NCBI GenBank assembly: GCA_010093685.1
Contig: MU006245.1
Span: 1-64,000 of the forward strand
DNA: 64,000 nt
Source of the DNA: Ophiobolus disseminans
Lineage: Eukaryota; Ascomycota; Dothideomycetes; Pleosporales; Phaeosphaeriaceae
Direction: 5' to 3'
The notes beneath the pieces were generated by a model that made no database searches, was not told where the DNA came from, and was given only the letters and a program-made list of their open reading frames with translations. The first letter of the stretch is position 1. Every line of letters begins with the position of its first letter. The translations under genes were made by a program, and so were the position numbers. Below are positions 53,985 to 64,000 of this stretch, one piece after another.

Positions 53985-55274
53985 CTACCTCCTCACCTTC
54001 ACCGGCTCCCTAACTATCCTGCCTTCCGGCCCTTCAAAGTCCCTGATCTCGCACCGTGAGATGTACAGCCAATCGACGTAGTACTTCTTAACGTCAACTT
54101 CCTTGCGCAGTTTGAGAAACCTGCGCTGCTTGTCGTACCATGAGCGCGTGGAGTTTGGACTCGGTGGTGTAGCGGGTCGAGGCGATGGTGGGGGAGGGGA
54201 GTCGCATGTGCCGTTGGTCCAGAGGGGTTGGCGGGGAGGTTTGGTGGGTGTTGTAGGTGTAGGAGGGTCAGTGTCAACGTTGGAGATGGCGAGGTCGTGG
54301 AGGAGGGCGGTTAGGGTGTTGTTGTCTTGTAGGGAAGATTGCTCTGGGAGTTGGTTTGTAGTGCCGTGTTTCTCGGGTTTAACGATTGACCAGAAAGCGG
54401 TGACGACAGCCTCTACGCCTGCTTTGCGCTCTGCTTTATCAGGTGATAAGCCTTTGGCGTTGAGTTCTGCAGTTGAGGTTTCGTTTACATCTGGTCCCCA
54501 TGCGACGAGTCCACTGTTGACGTTCGTTGAGTCGGACATTGCTCGCGTGTCTTCTTCGAAACCCGCCTGCTCTTGGTCCCAAGTGTTTGCCTGGGTTCCA
54601 ATTTTCGGGTTGTCGTCGCCGTCACCCCAGCTCCAACTATGATTGTGTAAATCGATAGTGTCGTCGAAGCCGGGATCGACGTCTTCTGGCGACAAGTGCT
54701 GAAGTATCCAGTCACCATCATCATCGTCCCAAGGATGAGAATAGTCAGTGCTGACGGGGTGTACGGGGTCAGTACTGGCGACATAGTTGCCATCGTAATC
54801 ATCCTCTTCCAGCTCACCCCACGCCTTCTCTGCCTTGTCGATAACGTCTTCTGGAAGAATTTCCTGTGGAAGCTTCGATGCTGTCTTTTCGTAGAAGTTG
54901 TGCTTCACTCGCGTGACACTCGGCCTGGGCGCGTGGGCAAACACGTTTCGTGTGTCCCACGACGCGGTTGCATACTCAGCCTCCAGGCTCTTGACTAGGA
55001 CGCATATCTCATCTACTCCTGACAGACTTCGTTGACGAAGCTTATCCAAGAAGGTGTTTGCTCTTTCGAGTTTCAACTTCCAGGCGGTTTCCCATGCCCT
55101 GTGTTGGCAAGGGTCGCAGTCGATCCTTAGATAGATTGTCAGGAACGACTCCGCGACACATGCAGCTTTCGTGCTGTTTACTGTGGTTTTGTGTTTCGTG
55201 CCACCGCATCGCGACCTTCGACGGCGCAAAGTGTGTTGGCACGTGAATCGAAAAGTGACAATGTTGCACATCAT
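53985..55274 (-). CDS. Hypothetical Cys/His N-terminal acidic protein (429 aa)
   Basis: Single exon, 429 residues from the ATG at 55274 (a second ATG follows immediately). The first 65 residues contain repeated Cys/His (MMCNIVTFRFTCQHTLRRRR, then SRCGGTKHK, ACVAESFL, IDCDPCQH), a spacing that could bind zinc and is seen in small uncharacterised fungal proteins. A helical section (about 60-120, LERANTFLDKLRQRS) is followed by a long acidic, Trp/Asp-rich disordered region (WDDDDGDWILQHLSPEDVD), a Pro/Thr-rich linker and a basic conserved-looking end (WYDKQRRFLKLRKEVDVKKY and DWLYISRCEIRDF). No known domain, signal or TM. Function unknown. Confidence 0.65.
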   Translation of the reverse strand: MMCNIVTFRFTCQHTLRRRRSRCGGTKHKTTVNSTKAACVAESFLTIYLRIDCDPCQHRAWETAWKLKLERANTFLDKLRQRSLSGVDEICVLVKSLEAEYATASWDTRNVFAHAPRPSVTRVKHNFYEKTASKLPQEILPEDVIDKAEKAWGELEEDDYDGNYVASTDPVHPVSTDYSHPWDDDDGDWILQHLSPEDVDPGFDDTIDLHNHSWSWGDGDDNPKIGTQANTWDQEQAGFEEDTRAMSDSTNVNSGLVAWGPDVNETSTAELNAKGLSPDKAERKAGVEAVVTAFWSIVKPEKHGTTNQLPEQSSLQDNNTLTALLHDLAISNVDTDPPTPTTPTKPPRQPLWTNGTCDSPPPPSPRPATPPSPNSTRSWYDKQRRFLKLRKEVDVKKYYVDWLYISRCEIRDFEGPEGRIVREPVKVRR

Positions 55275-56328
55275 TTGCCTCACAAACTTGATGGGCAACC
55301 AGTGAAAGTGAGCGAATCGTTGTTGACGCTGAGCTCCCGTATCTATAGCTTTCACTCCAAGCAGTCTTCGGCAACAGCCCCCGATGCCGTGTCCCGAGGG
55401 CAAGTGGGTGGAGGTAGTATGCGCGGAGTTCAATCCCAATGCTTGAGTTTGTTGTCTAGTTCATTAGCTGAGTTCTCTACTCCAGCAAAGCGAGTACAGC
55501 GAGTCCATGCTTACTGCGACGCTCGCCCAAAATGGCTCTAGAAGATCCGATCCTTCGTCTCTGCTCTGAGTTTGGACGTTGCTGGCAAAGCTATCACTGA
55601 ACTGCGGCAGCCCAATCGATTCGGCGATACGTGTGATGCAGGCAGCCAGCGAGATTTGTGGGCAATCCAAGATTATTCTTTCAAGATGCCGTAGAAGAGG
55701 AAGCAGTTTAGCTGGACAAGGGTTTGAAGATTGATGATCACCGCGGGGTCCGACTTGTGAGCTTCATTGCAATTCAGTAAGGCACTCCGCATGCTCGAGG
55801 TCAAGGTGACTGTGAAAAGTGGGGCTTCAAGGTAAAGGTGAGTGGACATCTGGTGGCATGTTAGTACCGGGTTGGTGGCTGATGATTCAGCTCACCTATA
55901 CTCACATGCATGACATAACGAGGAGAAAAGTCCGAGTGCGCCACGTCTGTAGATACGATTGTGCGAAAGGTATGCTGAAAAAGGAAGCCGCGACCTCACG
56001 CGTCACTCTTAGTGGACTGCAGGCACGCGTCACGCGCGCGGTCAACACTCAAAAGAACAGAGAATGATGAAGTTGCTCAGGGACCGAAAAAAATGTTCCA
56101 GTCGAAGTGACCACTACTAATGAAACATCCAACGCTATGAAATCTATCCGATGTCGAATAAAAGAATGTTGCGCGCCAGGGTATCCAACATATACAACTT
56201 GTCGCAGAATATACAACGCCCGCATCCAAGCTAATCTCTCTCATAAGACATTACGCGTTACCATCGTAACGGATTCGCATCCCAATTGCGCCGCGCTATG
56301 AGAAAAAACGACCGAAAGAATATTACGA
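55275..56328. other. Intergenic region, no gene seen
   Basis: About 1 kb upstream of the Cys/His protein gene and downstream of the Ser-rich gene. Short frames only. Confidence 0.55.
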
Positions 56329-58047
56329 CTAATATCGCACAACAGGCGTGCCGGCCTTGGGATCCGCCACCAGCACGCCCTCCTTGACGCCTTCCTTCTC
56401 AATCCTGTGCATCCAGTCCTCCTTTTTTTCCTTCTTGGTCATCCACCCGGTGAAGACCTTCTTGAGACGCGACTTCTGCTCTTCCTTGCGTGAAAGCTTG
56501 CCGTCGTTTGACGAGGTGCTGTGTGTGGTATTGTCGACACTCATCTTACGAGAGAAGTTACCGGCCTCGCCGCTCAGTCTGGGCGTTGATCTGCTTTCCG
56601 TGCTCTTGTGCCGTGCGTGACCCAGGTGGCTAGTGGAGGCTGAGCCGACCAGGGTGTGGCTGCCCCCTGTGAGGTTGTCTGGTGTTAGGGTTTTGGAGCG
56701 CGATTCAGCTTGTACCGGGTGCCTGTTGCTCGTGGGTGACCGTGCGTCCATGGATGCGTTGAATTGCATGGCCAGCGTATCGGACCCGCTCTTTCGATGT
56801 GACTTTCGGTTGGCGGTGACGCGCTCTGGCTGTGGCTGCTCTTGCGGGCGCATGAGACTAGCAATATGTGCACCAGATGTCGGTGACTTGAGCGGCTCCG
56901 GCGCTGGCTGGCTCTGTTGGTCTTTCCAGGAGTCCAGACTCGGTAGGGGTGGTAGCTCTCTGTTCAGGTTGACGACATGGGGATTTGTCTTCTTTGCTGA
57001 ATCGGGCTCCTCGGGCTTCCCCTTGGACGTGCCCGGCCTGCTGTTGCTCCGCGAAGCTGACCGGCGCAGACTCCAGCTGCGCCAGTTGTTCGCTGCGCCG
57101 GTGCGGGTGGGGTCTTCGGAGTCCAGGCTCGGGCGTGTGTTCGTTGTTCGGAGAGAGGTGTGGGACGGAGCGCGGCTCAGGGTGCGACTTGCGGTGCCGG
57201 GGAAGACGTAGTCCTTGATGTTCTCTCGTATGCTACGCGAGCGGCTTGGGGGACGCACTGCGGTTGGCGGTCGGGCTTCTGGATTTGAGGCGTCTTGCTT
57301 GGCTCGCTCCTTCTGCATCCACTCGGTGGCCTCGGCGTCTGCAATTGCTGCTGGGTTCTCGAGTGGAGGCGGTCGTCGGCGTTGGGACGAGCTCCTGTCA
57401 GAAGTTAGCACCACGTCATTGCATGTCAATTGGAAGCATGACGTACTTCCGGAGGTTAGCCTCCCTCTTGCCGTCTCGGTCGTCCAGCCAGGCAAAGTCG
57501 GCGCGCTTGCGGCTGCTATTCGCACGCACGGGAGCGTCGTTACCGGTCCTTAGGGTGAGTTCCGTCTGCTGCAGGCCCCTCGCCTCAAGCGCAGTCTTCA
57601 GGTCGACAGGGGCGCCCGTGGGCAGGCGCACCTTGGGCTCCGGGCGGTCGGCATTGCGGTCGCGGGTGCGCTGCTCTCGCCGCTGGGGGCCGCCAAAGTC
57701 CAGCTTAGGGTCGGTGTCCTCCATGCCATGATCCGAGGGCTTGAAGTTCTGCAGGATGAGCTTGCATGCTTGGCGGAGCTCACGGTCCGTCTGCGTGTCG
57801 AGGGCGCGGCGGCTGATGAAAGGGGAAAAGTCGGAGATGCTGTCCTTTGACGAGTCCCTGCCGTGCGAGTGCGACTGTGAGTGTGACGCTGACTGCGACT
57901 GCGTGTGTGACGGCGTGGGCTCCGGGGTTGGCTTGCCGTCCGTCTTGGAGGCCATCTTCTGCGTGGTTGTCAGCACGTGATGCACAATGGGGACTGGAGA
58001 GGGTGACGTACCACGGGCGCCATGTTGAAGGAGAACTTTCGCTTCAT
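56329..58047 (-). CDS. Disordered Ser-rich protein, unknown function (537 aa)
   Basis: Exons 58047-58012 (36 nt), 57958-57447 and 57394-56329; introns of 53 and 52 nt. It begins MKRKFSFNMAPV, continues with a His/Ser-Gln-rich segment (SHTQSQSASHSQSHSHG), a more ordered helical piece (RALDTQTDRELRQACKLILQNFKP), then long Ser/Pro/Arg-rich disorder (RPPSRSRSIRENIKDYVFPG, ELPPLPSLDSWKDQQ). The C-terminus is basic and helical (KEEQKSRLKKVFTGWMTKKE and DWMHRIEKEGVKEG). Many SP/TP and RxxS sites suggest phosphorylation. The whole is unlike any enzyme; a scaffold or cortical/cytoskeletal protein is possible. No domain recognised. Confidence 0.72.
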
Positions 58048-59650
58048 GGCGGGCAATTGATAGACGGAAGAATGGAGCCAAAGGATGTTTCGAGTAGGAT
58101 GGGACGGTGTAGGCACACGATAACGGCGCCTCGCAGACGGCTAAACGTGGGTTGCGTGTGCAGACCGTGCGTGTGCTAAGATGGTTGGCGCCAGCGAGAT
58201 ACGGGGCGGGAGGTGTCGCGATTACGAGACGGCGGAGGGCAGGAGCGGCCGGTGACGGTTGGACGTTGACGTGGTGTTGGCGGAAACAGGTCGCACGCAG
58301 TCAGGAGCGCTGGACATATACTCAGGGCGCTCTTCGCAAGCACTTGTTTCAAAACCCAGCCTAGCAGCGTTATCGCCGGCTACACGAACAGGTCTCGACG
58401 TGATGGCTGCAGGGGTTCGTTTCATCGCCTGCAATTTACCGCCCAATCGCGTGACGCCCAGCACTACAACGCGCCTTGACGCCTCGGAAAGGAGCTCGAT
58501 TGCCGGCGCCACTCACTTCGCGACGCTGCAATCAACGCCCAACCTCATCTCCGGGGCGCTGCCAGATAGAGGTAGTCAACGAGGGAGACACGCCTGGAGC
58601 CAGACTATCGAAAACAAGCCTCCCGCCGAATCACGAGCATGCATGCGACCCTGGCTCCCCACACAGTCTCTCCCGCACTGCCTGTGCGCTAGTCTACAAG
58701 ACCACCACAACCAGCGACCGGCCGAACACCAATCTCCACCCGTTTCTACCACAAACATTTTCCCGTCCGCCTACTTCGTACAGCACGTCTTCACTTCTTT
58801 CAACTACACCACTGCACTCCTTGCTTCACTGCTCCGCAATTCTCCGACTTGCACTGGTTGTCACGGCACACCCCTGACTGTCATGTCTCTCGCACTACGC
58901 CTCTTTCATGCTGTACGTCCTGCACTGTGGCCCGTGGCCTGCCCGCAACGGTCGCTTGCAAGCTTACCCTTGGGCGACGTCATAGCTGCTGCCGTTTAGA
59001 TTGCCTGCATCCTCAACTGCAGGCGTTCTCTCTGATTCGAGACCGTGGAAATGCTGAAGATACTGATCGTAGCTTCGTCCAATCTCGCATCGAATGATCA
59101 TCACACGGAAGCGAGCGCATCTTCCGTCTCAGCCGCGTTGTACCCCATGGCTTGAATGTATTCACGCAAGTGGCTGCGCGTGTGTCTCAGGCACGGCTTC
59201 TTTGTCTCTCGTTAAGAAAACAAAGGGCACACCTTATCTACGCCTCAGCACCGATCATCGTGAAACAACACCAGTTAATCGCCATGCTTCTCCACACTAC
59301 TCAGGTCCGACGCGCACAGCTGGATATACGGGAGACAGGATAAGCCTTGCCCTGAGGGACGGAAATAGTCAAGTCTTTCCTTGGTTCCCTCAGCTCACAA
59401 GCTTATTCCGCTTGACTCATACTACGCACTATCCACTTCCGAACTACGTCAGTCAACCTTCTTCGAGCGGGAAGTGACCACAATGACTCTTTTCATATTG
59501 TGCTCGGACAGCGATATGCACGGCCCAAACTGCGACCCTGTGTTACGGCAGCCGCTGGACTTCCAAGCGTTACCTTACCAAACTATATGAGATGCCCATA
59601 TTGTTTGTGCTCCTTTTCACATATAATGCCATTGTTGAAGATTCATTTCA
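58048..59650. other. Intergenic region, no gene seen
   Basis: 1.6 kb of C-rich plus strand. A 246-codon frame at 58259-58999 has no start context, domain or codon pattern like neighbours, and overlaps other frames. Confidence 0.5.
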
Positions 59651-60775
59651 ATGTCGACCACCGTTTCTCTTTCAACTTCACGTTACAACCCCCAGCTGCG
59701 CAGTAAACTTTTCGACACGCCGCTTGAAATACGTCAAGCAATTTACTGCTACCTTATCCCTTGTGGTGTTCACGCGTCCGTCCAACAGGATCAGTTCATC
59801 TTATCCGCATGTATTCAGCCTTGTCCAAATGAATCATTTTTAGGCTTTGAAAGCAGCGGCATAGAGGATGGACTTCCCTCAAGTACTCCAGATCCTCTAC
59901 TCCCACGGCGACTGCAGTCCAGCTGGGGTCTTCACTGGGAATGCGAAGAGGTCGCCCTCGCTGTGAATCACAGCCGCAAGGAGTTACAAACCGCTCATTT
60001 CAGCTTTCTTCAGGTTTGTAAAAGAGCATCAGTGTTTAAATTTTCCTTTGGGGAAGTACATGCTCACACAGCCGCACAGATGTACCGATATAATCGATTA
60101 CATCATTGATATGGTAATTGTCTATGTGACCGACCTTGATACTCTCGAACATATTCTCCTGAAGCAGTCGATTCACCCTCCATCATCAATCAGCCCGAGT
60201 TACTTGTCAAGCGCCATACCGCGTATTCAAAATTTAAGCATCATCCTTCGACCTCCATTGCCAACTTTCAATACCGTAGAGGATATTGTCACGGGCAGCA
60301 TAACGAATCCTGACTCGTTATCGAAAGCAACCGCTTAGCTACGACTAGGCCCCTCGATTGCTAATCTAGGATGTTGCGCAAACTCGAACTCTACATTGAT
60401 CACGACGACCGACAATCGTGGAACGTTGTTAACGAGCGCGCATTCCTATCTCCACTCGATGCATTGTCGAGTATTCAACACCTACATATCTCAGTCAACC
60501 TACCCAAACTACATCCTCGTCACGAAACATCAAAACGCCACTTCGTACCTACATTGAACTTACCGCCGTACAACATTCACCGGAAATTACGTCAAAGATG
60601 TTATGCTGTAGACGATGAAAATGATGGCTCCCTCGTCGTAGAATGCTTTCCAGACTTTCCCATTCTCTATGAGGATTCGGATGAAGACCTTGAAGCGACG
60701 AAGCAGAAAGAACGGCGGATGTGGGAAAGAGGCGTGGATGTAGAAGCAAAGGTACGCAATTTGGACGATGAATGA
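59651..60775 (+). pseudogene. F-box-like family paralogue 2, decaying
   Basis: An ATG at 59651 opens MSTTVSLSTSRYNPQLRSKL then FDTPLEIRQAIYCYLIP and RLQSSWGLHWECEEVA, matching paralogues 1 and 3. At the end of exon 1 the sister gene has an intron after VCRRA (donor GTGAGT); here the same place reads VCKRA followed by ATCAGT, so the donor G seems mutated to A. Exon 2 resumes after CAG at about 60086 (CTDIIDYIIDMVIVYVTDLD). It then meets a TAG at 60336-60338, at the site of a conserved Trp, and a 1-nt frame change before MLRKLELYIDHDDRQSW (60371). A 58-nt intron with a weak GTTATC donor would bypass the last two defects but not the first. C-terminal segment 60371-60775 (NERAFLSPLDAL, acidic tail) is open. 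Confidence 0.68.
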
Positions 60776-61710
60776 CTGTTCCATGTACAATGTATGTTTC
60801 AACCCTTTTCAAGCGGACGTGCAGCTAACTCACACTCATAGTTATCGGCTCCAAGCGCAATACATATGCATAGAAAGTATGCTATTTTCGATGACGATTG
60901 AAAGAAAGCTGGTGACCATAATCTGTATTCCTTCGATACAAGGACTGTATTTATGCATCTATGATGTGCCCAATTCTCATTATCTTTTAGTCGAAGGCGT
61001 TCTCTCCTCCAGTTATAATCGACAAAATTTGCATTTGTCTAATCATGAGCACGGTGCTGTGCTTTGGTCGCTTGGGGCCCGAGCAAGCATGATACACGCA
61101 GTGTTAGTCCGCGGGCTTCATCCACAACGGGTGATTTGTACAAACCGAGTGCCGATTTATACATTACGACAACGGCGACACATACTCATGTGCTGGCTTG
61201 AGTAATGAGATACCTTACCTCCTGACCGCAGAAGAGAGACGTTTACGCCTGCAGCGAAACGTGAGTGTTCTGGAACGTAGTGGCAGGTGGTGGTCAAGGC
61301 CTCCGCCACTGATGCTCCCCAAAGAACCACAAGTTTGTACCACGTTATTACCCTCAACGAAGCTTGAGCTTGGACTAACATCGGGCATGCATAATCATAA
61401 ACCATGGATTGGGCTCTCGCACCTGACCTCGGAGTCTTATAGCTGCTTCTCCGCCACCGCTGCTCCAGCAACCCACGATACTTCCAATGACACGCAGGTC
61501 TGTACGACCACGCTGGTCACGCCGGGGCTCAGGGCTCGGGTCGGAACCGCTACCTAACGCGAGCAAGCAAGATCCCAACACCATGCTGCCTAGTGGACGA
61601 CATGAAAAATATGCACAGTCCCGCACTTGTTGTGGGGGTTTTCAAAAGCACACTGAACTTCAACATACACCTCTCCATCTACTGACGTAAAGCTCAATAT
61701 AGCAACAGAT
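60776..61710. other. Intergenic region, no gene seen
   Basis: May include a last short exon of paralogue 2 (GTACGC near 60752 to a CAT-AG near 60841). Otherwise no gene seen. Confidence 0.45.
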
Positions 61711-62037
61711 ATGCCTCGAGGATCGGGCTCCAAGCTACCAGTTACAAAACCCACGTCTGGGAAGGCGGCCTTCTACACATATGCCTGCATCGCTCTCATC
61801 CTGCCATACGATTACCTCGACGACAAAACACGCCACGTTCGGTATCGTGAAAGACAACGCAGAGAAGCAGCAGAGCGAGAACAGCCCACACCTCAAGGCA
61901 ACAACAAAGACGGCAACAACACACGTCCTTCTGGATCTCCTCCTCCACCCCCTCCGCCTCGAAGATCAGAACACCATCCCCGCCGATCAACACCTCCTCG
62001 AAACACAGAGCATCAACATCGTCCACCAACACCATGA
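61711..62037 (+). CDS. Hypothetical basic/proline-rich small protein
   Basis: An ATG at 61711 opens a 108-codon frame: MPRGSGSKLPVTKPTSGKAA, then a short hydrophobic stretch (FYTYACIALILPYDYLDD), a basic region with RYRERQRREAAER and a low-complexity Pro/Arg tail. A different frame stays open from 61781 to 62368 with an Asp/Glu/Arg-rich, low-complexity product, so a spliced transcript joining the two is possible. No homologous family recognised. The low-complexity composition makes both frames open by chance more easily than usual, so this is a weak call. Confidence 0.3.
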   Translation: MPRGSGSKLPVTKPTSGKAAFYTYACIALILPYDYLDDKTRHVRYRERQRREAAEREQPTPQGNNKDGNNTRPSGSPPPPPPPRRSEHHPRRSTPPRNTEHQHRPPTP

Positions 62038-62368
62038 ATACGAACAAGTCGACGGCGCCGAGGAGGAAAAGAGGGACAGAGGGCAAGGGGAGGACGGGCG
62101 TAGCGAACACGATGGCAGGGACGAGAACGGGCGCAGCGAGCACGAGTCAGAAACGCAGGATAGAAGCAAAGGCAACCTTGGAATGAAAGCAATGGCGAAG
62201 GTGGAAGCAAGCCCAAAAACAGGGACGAGATCGCACATACGCAGAAAGACATTCCGCCCACGAATAAGGGGAAGGATAAAAAAAAAGAGGTCTGGGGCCT
62301 GGCGGATGAGGGAGATATTTGGTAGGCGGTTTGGAATGCGGGATATGGGGGACTGTGGGGGGGATTGA

Positions 62369-62878
62369 CAAGGCACTGTTAAAAGGTATGAATGGGAAGC
62401 AGATGGACTATGCTTCGGATAGTCTTCCATGTGTCTTTTTTTTCTGACCAGCCTGATTGGAATGGAGGTTATAACGATACGCTAATGTTATTAATGAAGG
62501 GATTCTTCCGTTGATATACTAGTGATCATGGTCAAGTTCCAAACACTCTATCTGTTAAATGGAGTTCGGTATACATTGAGTTATGCTTGACTCTGCTGCT
62601 GCTGCTGCTGCTGCTGCTGAGGGTTTCCTCAAGGGCGATGTTCAATATCGCCATAGTAAGGTACTGTGTACTTGCCCACGCTCCAATTTAAGCGCAATTG
62701 CTAACATAGTAACAGAGTCCAGGTTCTCGAGTCAGCCTCGCGAAGACACCAATAGCGGCATCTCGCTGCCACCTGCATTGTTCGGGCTTCGTACCTGTAC
62801 GCATCTGTTCCAGGTGTATGCCGCTGTCCCTGGGGTAGTCGTCTCGTCTCCTTTTATCTCTCAAACCGTCAGTGGAAA
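62369..62878. other. Intergenic region, no gene seen
   Basis: Contains a CTG triplet tract; no gene supported. It is the 3' flank of paralogue 3. Confidence 0.5.
62593..62619. repeat. (CTG)n trinucleotide tract
   Basis: Nine CTG units, about 260 bp beyond the stop of paralogue 3. Confidence 0.9.
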
Positions 62879-63983
62879 TCAAAAATAAGCAACCACAAAC
62901 TGTACCTCCATCTCCCCTCTTTCCCACTCCCCTCTCTCCCACTCTTCCCACTCGCCCAGATCCCCATCAGATCTCCCTTCCCAATCTACAGGAAAATCAG
63001 GTTGATGGTGAATATACCACTCGCCATCACAGCTTTTGGCCGCGTGCCAGCGCTGGCGCAAGCGACGCGTTATCAGAAAAGGTGGCGGGGCTGTAAGATG
63101 CGTGTAATGGCGTTCAGCGCACTCAGACTTTGGGTGAAGTTTTGGTAAATTCACTGATATCTTTAGATCCAGGATAGAGGCAGTGAGAGCGCAAAGCGGG
63201 GATAAAAACGCGCGTTCATGCGCGTGACTCCAAGAGCAGGGGTTGTCGTGATCGGCCCAGATGTGCACTGTGAGGAGATGCTTTAGTAGGGCGATACCAG
63301 GACAGATGCAGAGCCAGGAGGTAGGGTTTAGGGTCGAGTTGCTAGTCGTATGAGTGACGTGGTGTTCTATCTCCTTGAAAGAGTCGAGCGGCAGCTTAAG
63401 GACCAGTTCAAGATGCCGGAGACCTGTAAGGGAAGGACGGAGATAGGCTGGTACGGCTGTTTGAGATGGCGGTTGCGCAAGAAGAACCTGGAGTGTATCA
63501 AGATCTGTAATGTGGATAGTGGCGGTATCGGCCAGGAAGTCAAACACATCGATTCTTCTGCGTCAGCATGTTAGTAAAGAGTCCTTCTGCGCGCAGCTGT
63601 CGAGATACTCACGCTCTCCTACACACCCGTAGCATTTCCATGTCGGTGTCTTGTGACATGGCTTCAAGTTCGGTGTCTCTGAAGCATACGAGTTCACCTC
63701 TATCTGCCTTTTGTGCTACCTCTTCGCATGCCCAATGCGGACCCCATGTTGAACGTAGACGGCGCAAATATTTCGGCCGCGCTTTGACGTAGTTCGAATT
63801 GGGCGATACTTCGAGGCCAAAATAAGATGCATCGCCAATTAACTGAGCTTGAGTACATGCTGACACGGTGAACTTGCCGTTCTGGATAAATGCATGAACC
63901 TTCTGAGGTACGAGGTAGCGATAGATCTCTTGACGGATTTCGAGTGGAGCAGCGAGGAGCCTGCTGCCTAGCTGTGGGTCGAT
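62879..63983 (-). CDS. F-box-like (PLEIRxxIY) family paralogue 3, 5' end outside the window
   Basis: Exons 63983-63613 and 63557-62879, joined by a 55-nt intron (GTGAGT...TGCTGAC...CAG) in phase. The first visible exon follows an ATATAG acceptor at 63984 and an in-frame stop just before it, so the start codon is in an exon beyond the window end. It encodes IDPQLGSRLLAAPLEIRQEI then YRYLVPQKVHAF, LRRLRSTWGPHWACEEVAQK and MLRVCRRA. The second exon gives RIDVFDFLADTATIHITDLD, a leucine-rich middle (LRHLELVLKLPLDSF), HERAFLSPLCAL and an acidic tail. This copy has no inactivating change in view and is the best reference for the two broken paralogues. Function unknown; possibly a ubiquitin-ligase adaptor if the F-box reading is right. 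The C-terminal end may continue into another exon (GTACAG after MEMEV-type tail). Confidence 0.68.
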
Positions 63984-64000
63984 CTATATTTCGTTGCTGG

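Noticed and set aside
58259..58999. 246-codon plus-strand frame
   Set aside because: Begins without ATG, composition unlike neighbouring genes and overlapped by other open frames; C-rich DNA makes stops rare.
60310..60371. Intron in paralogue 2 that would rescue the stop and frameshift
   Set aside because: A 58-nt GTTATC...CTAAT...TAG intron fits phase, but the sister copies have coding sequence here and the upstream donor is still lost; kept as an alternative only.
1..64000. CRISPR arrays, tRNA, rRNA
   Set aside because: No regularly spaced repeats, tRNA-like cloverleafs with B-box motifs or rRNA segments were recognised by eye; a covariance-model scan would be decisive.

Overview
The window is nuclear DNA of a filamentous ascomycete (Pezizomycotina; I favour Dothideomycetes but cannot prove the class). 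The reasons are about 50-nt introns with GTNNGT donors and CTRAY branch points, typical fungal families (Zn2Cys6 regulator, GH2 and GH31 glycosidases, DUF6594, DUF4336, Sif2/RMD1, CWC15, RRP45, PIK1), and transposon relics whose reading frames are broken mostly by TAG codons at former Trp positions, the signature of repeat-induced point mutation (RIP). All gene models below were spliced by eye. Exon joins were accepted only when phase, branch point and family continuity agreed.

Layout. 1-3.3 kb: nested, RIP-decayed transposons (Ty3/gypsy integrase split by a solo LTR, a direct/inverted repeat block, a hAT transposase tail, and a pogo/Fot1 transposase on the minus strand). 3.5-21.5 kb: metabolic genes (secreted TAP-like peptidase, secreted GH2, FAD monooxygenase, a multi-pass membrane protein, GH31 divergent from a Zn2Cys6 regulator, a PIN-like carrier). 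23.4-30 kb: a small secreted Cys protein, Sif2/RMD1 and phosphatidylinositol 4-kinase PIK1. 31.4-41.8 kb: the most unusual block. It holds the N-terminal part of an AAA-ATPase-like gene without its AAA domain, an intronless caspase-fold (C14) gene, an intronless TPR-CHAT protease gene whose stop codon lies 28 bp from the caspase stop (convergent), a DUF6594 membrane protein upstream of the CHAT gene, and an 88-residue small protein. 41.9-50.5 kb: housekeeping genes (CWC15/RRP45 divergent pair, DUF4336, a two-TM protein, X-family DNA polymerase). 51.6-64 kb: a cysteine-free secreted protein, two disordered or acidic hypothetical proteins, and three decaying or partial paralogues of a family beginning with an F-box-like PLEIRxxIYxYL motif.

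How genes may work together. The GH31/Zn2Cys6 pair could be a regulator-enzyme unit for plant-derived oligosaccharides, with GH2 and a monooxygenase nearby. The caspase, TPR-CHAT and DUF6594 membrane genes resemble the parts list of a regulated cell-death or conflict module (sensor/protease, second protease, membrane protein). That functional reading is inference from domain content and gene order only. No rRNA, tRNA, CRISPR array or replication origin was recognised.
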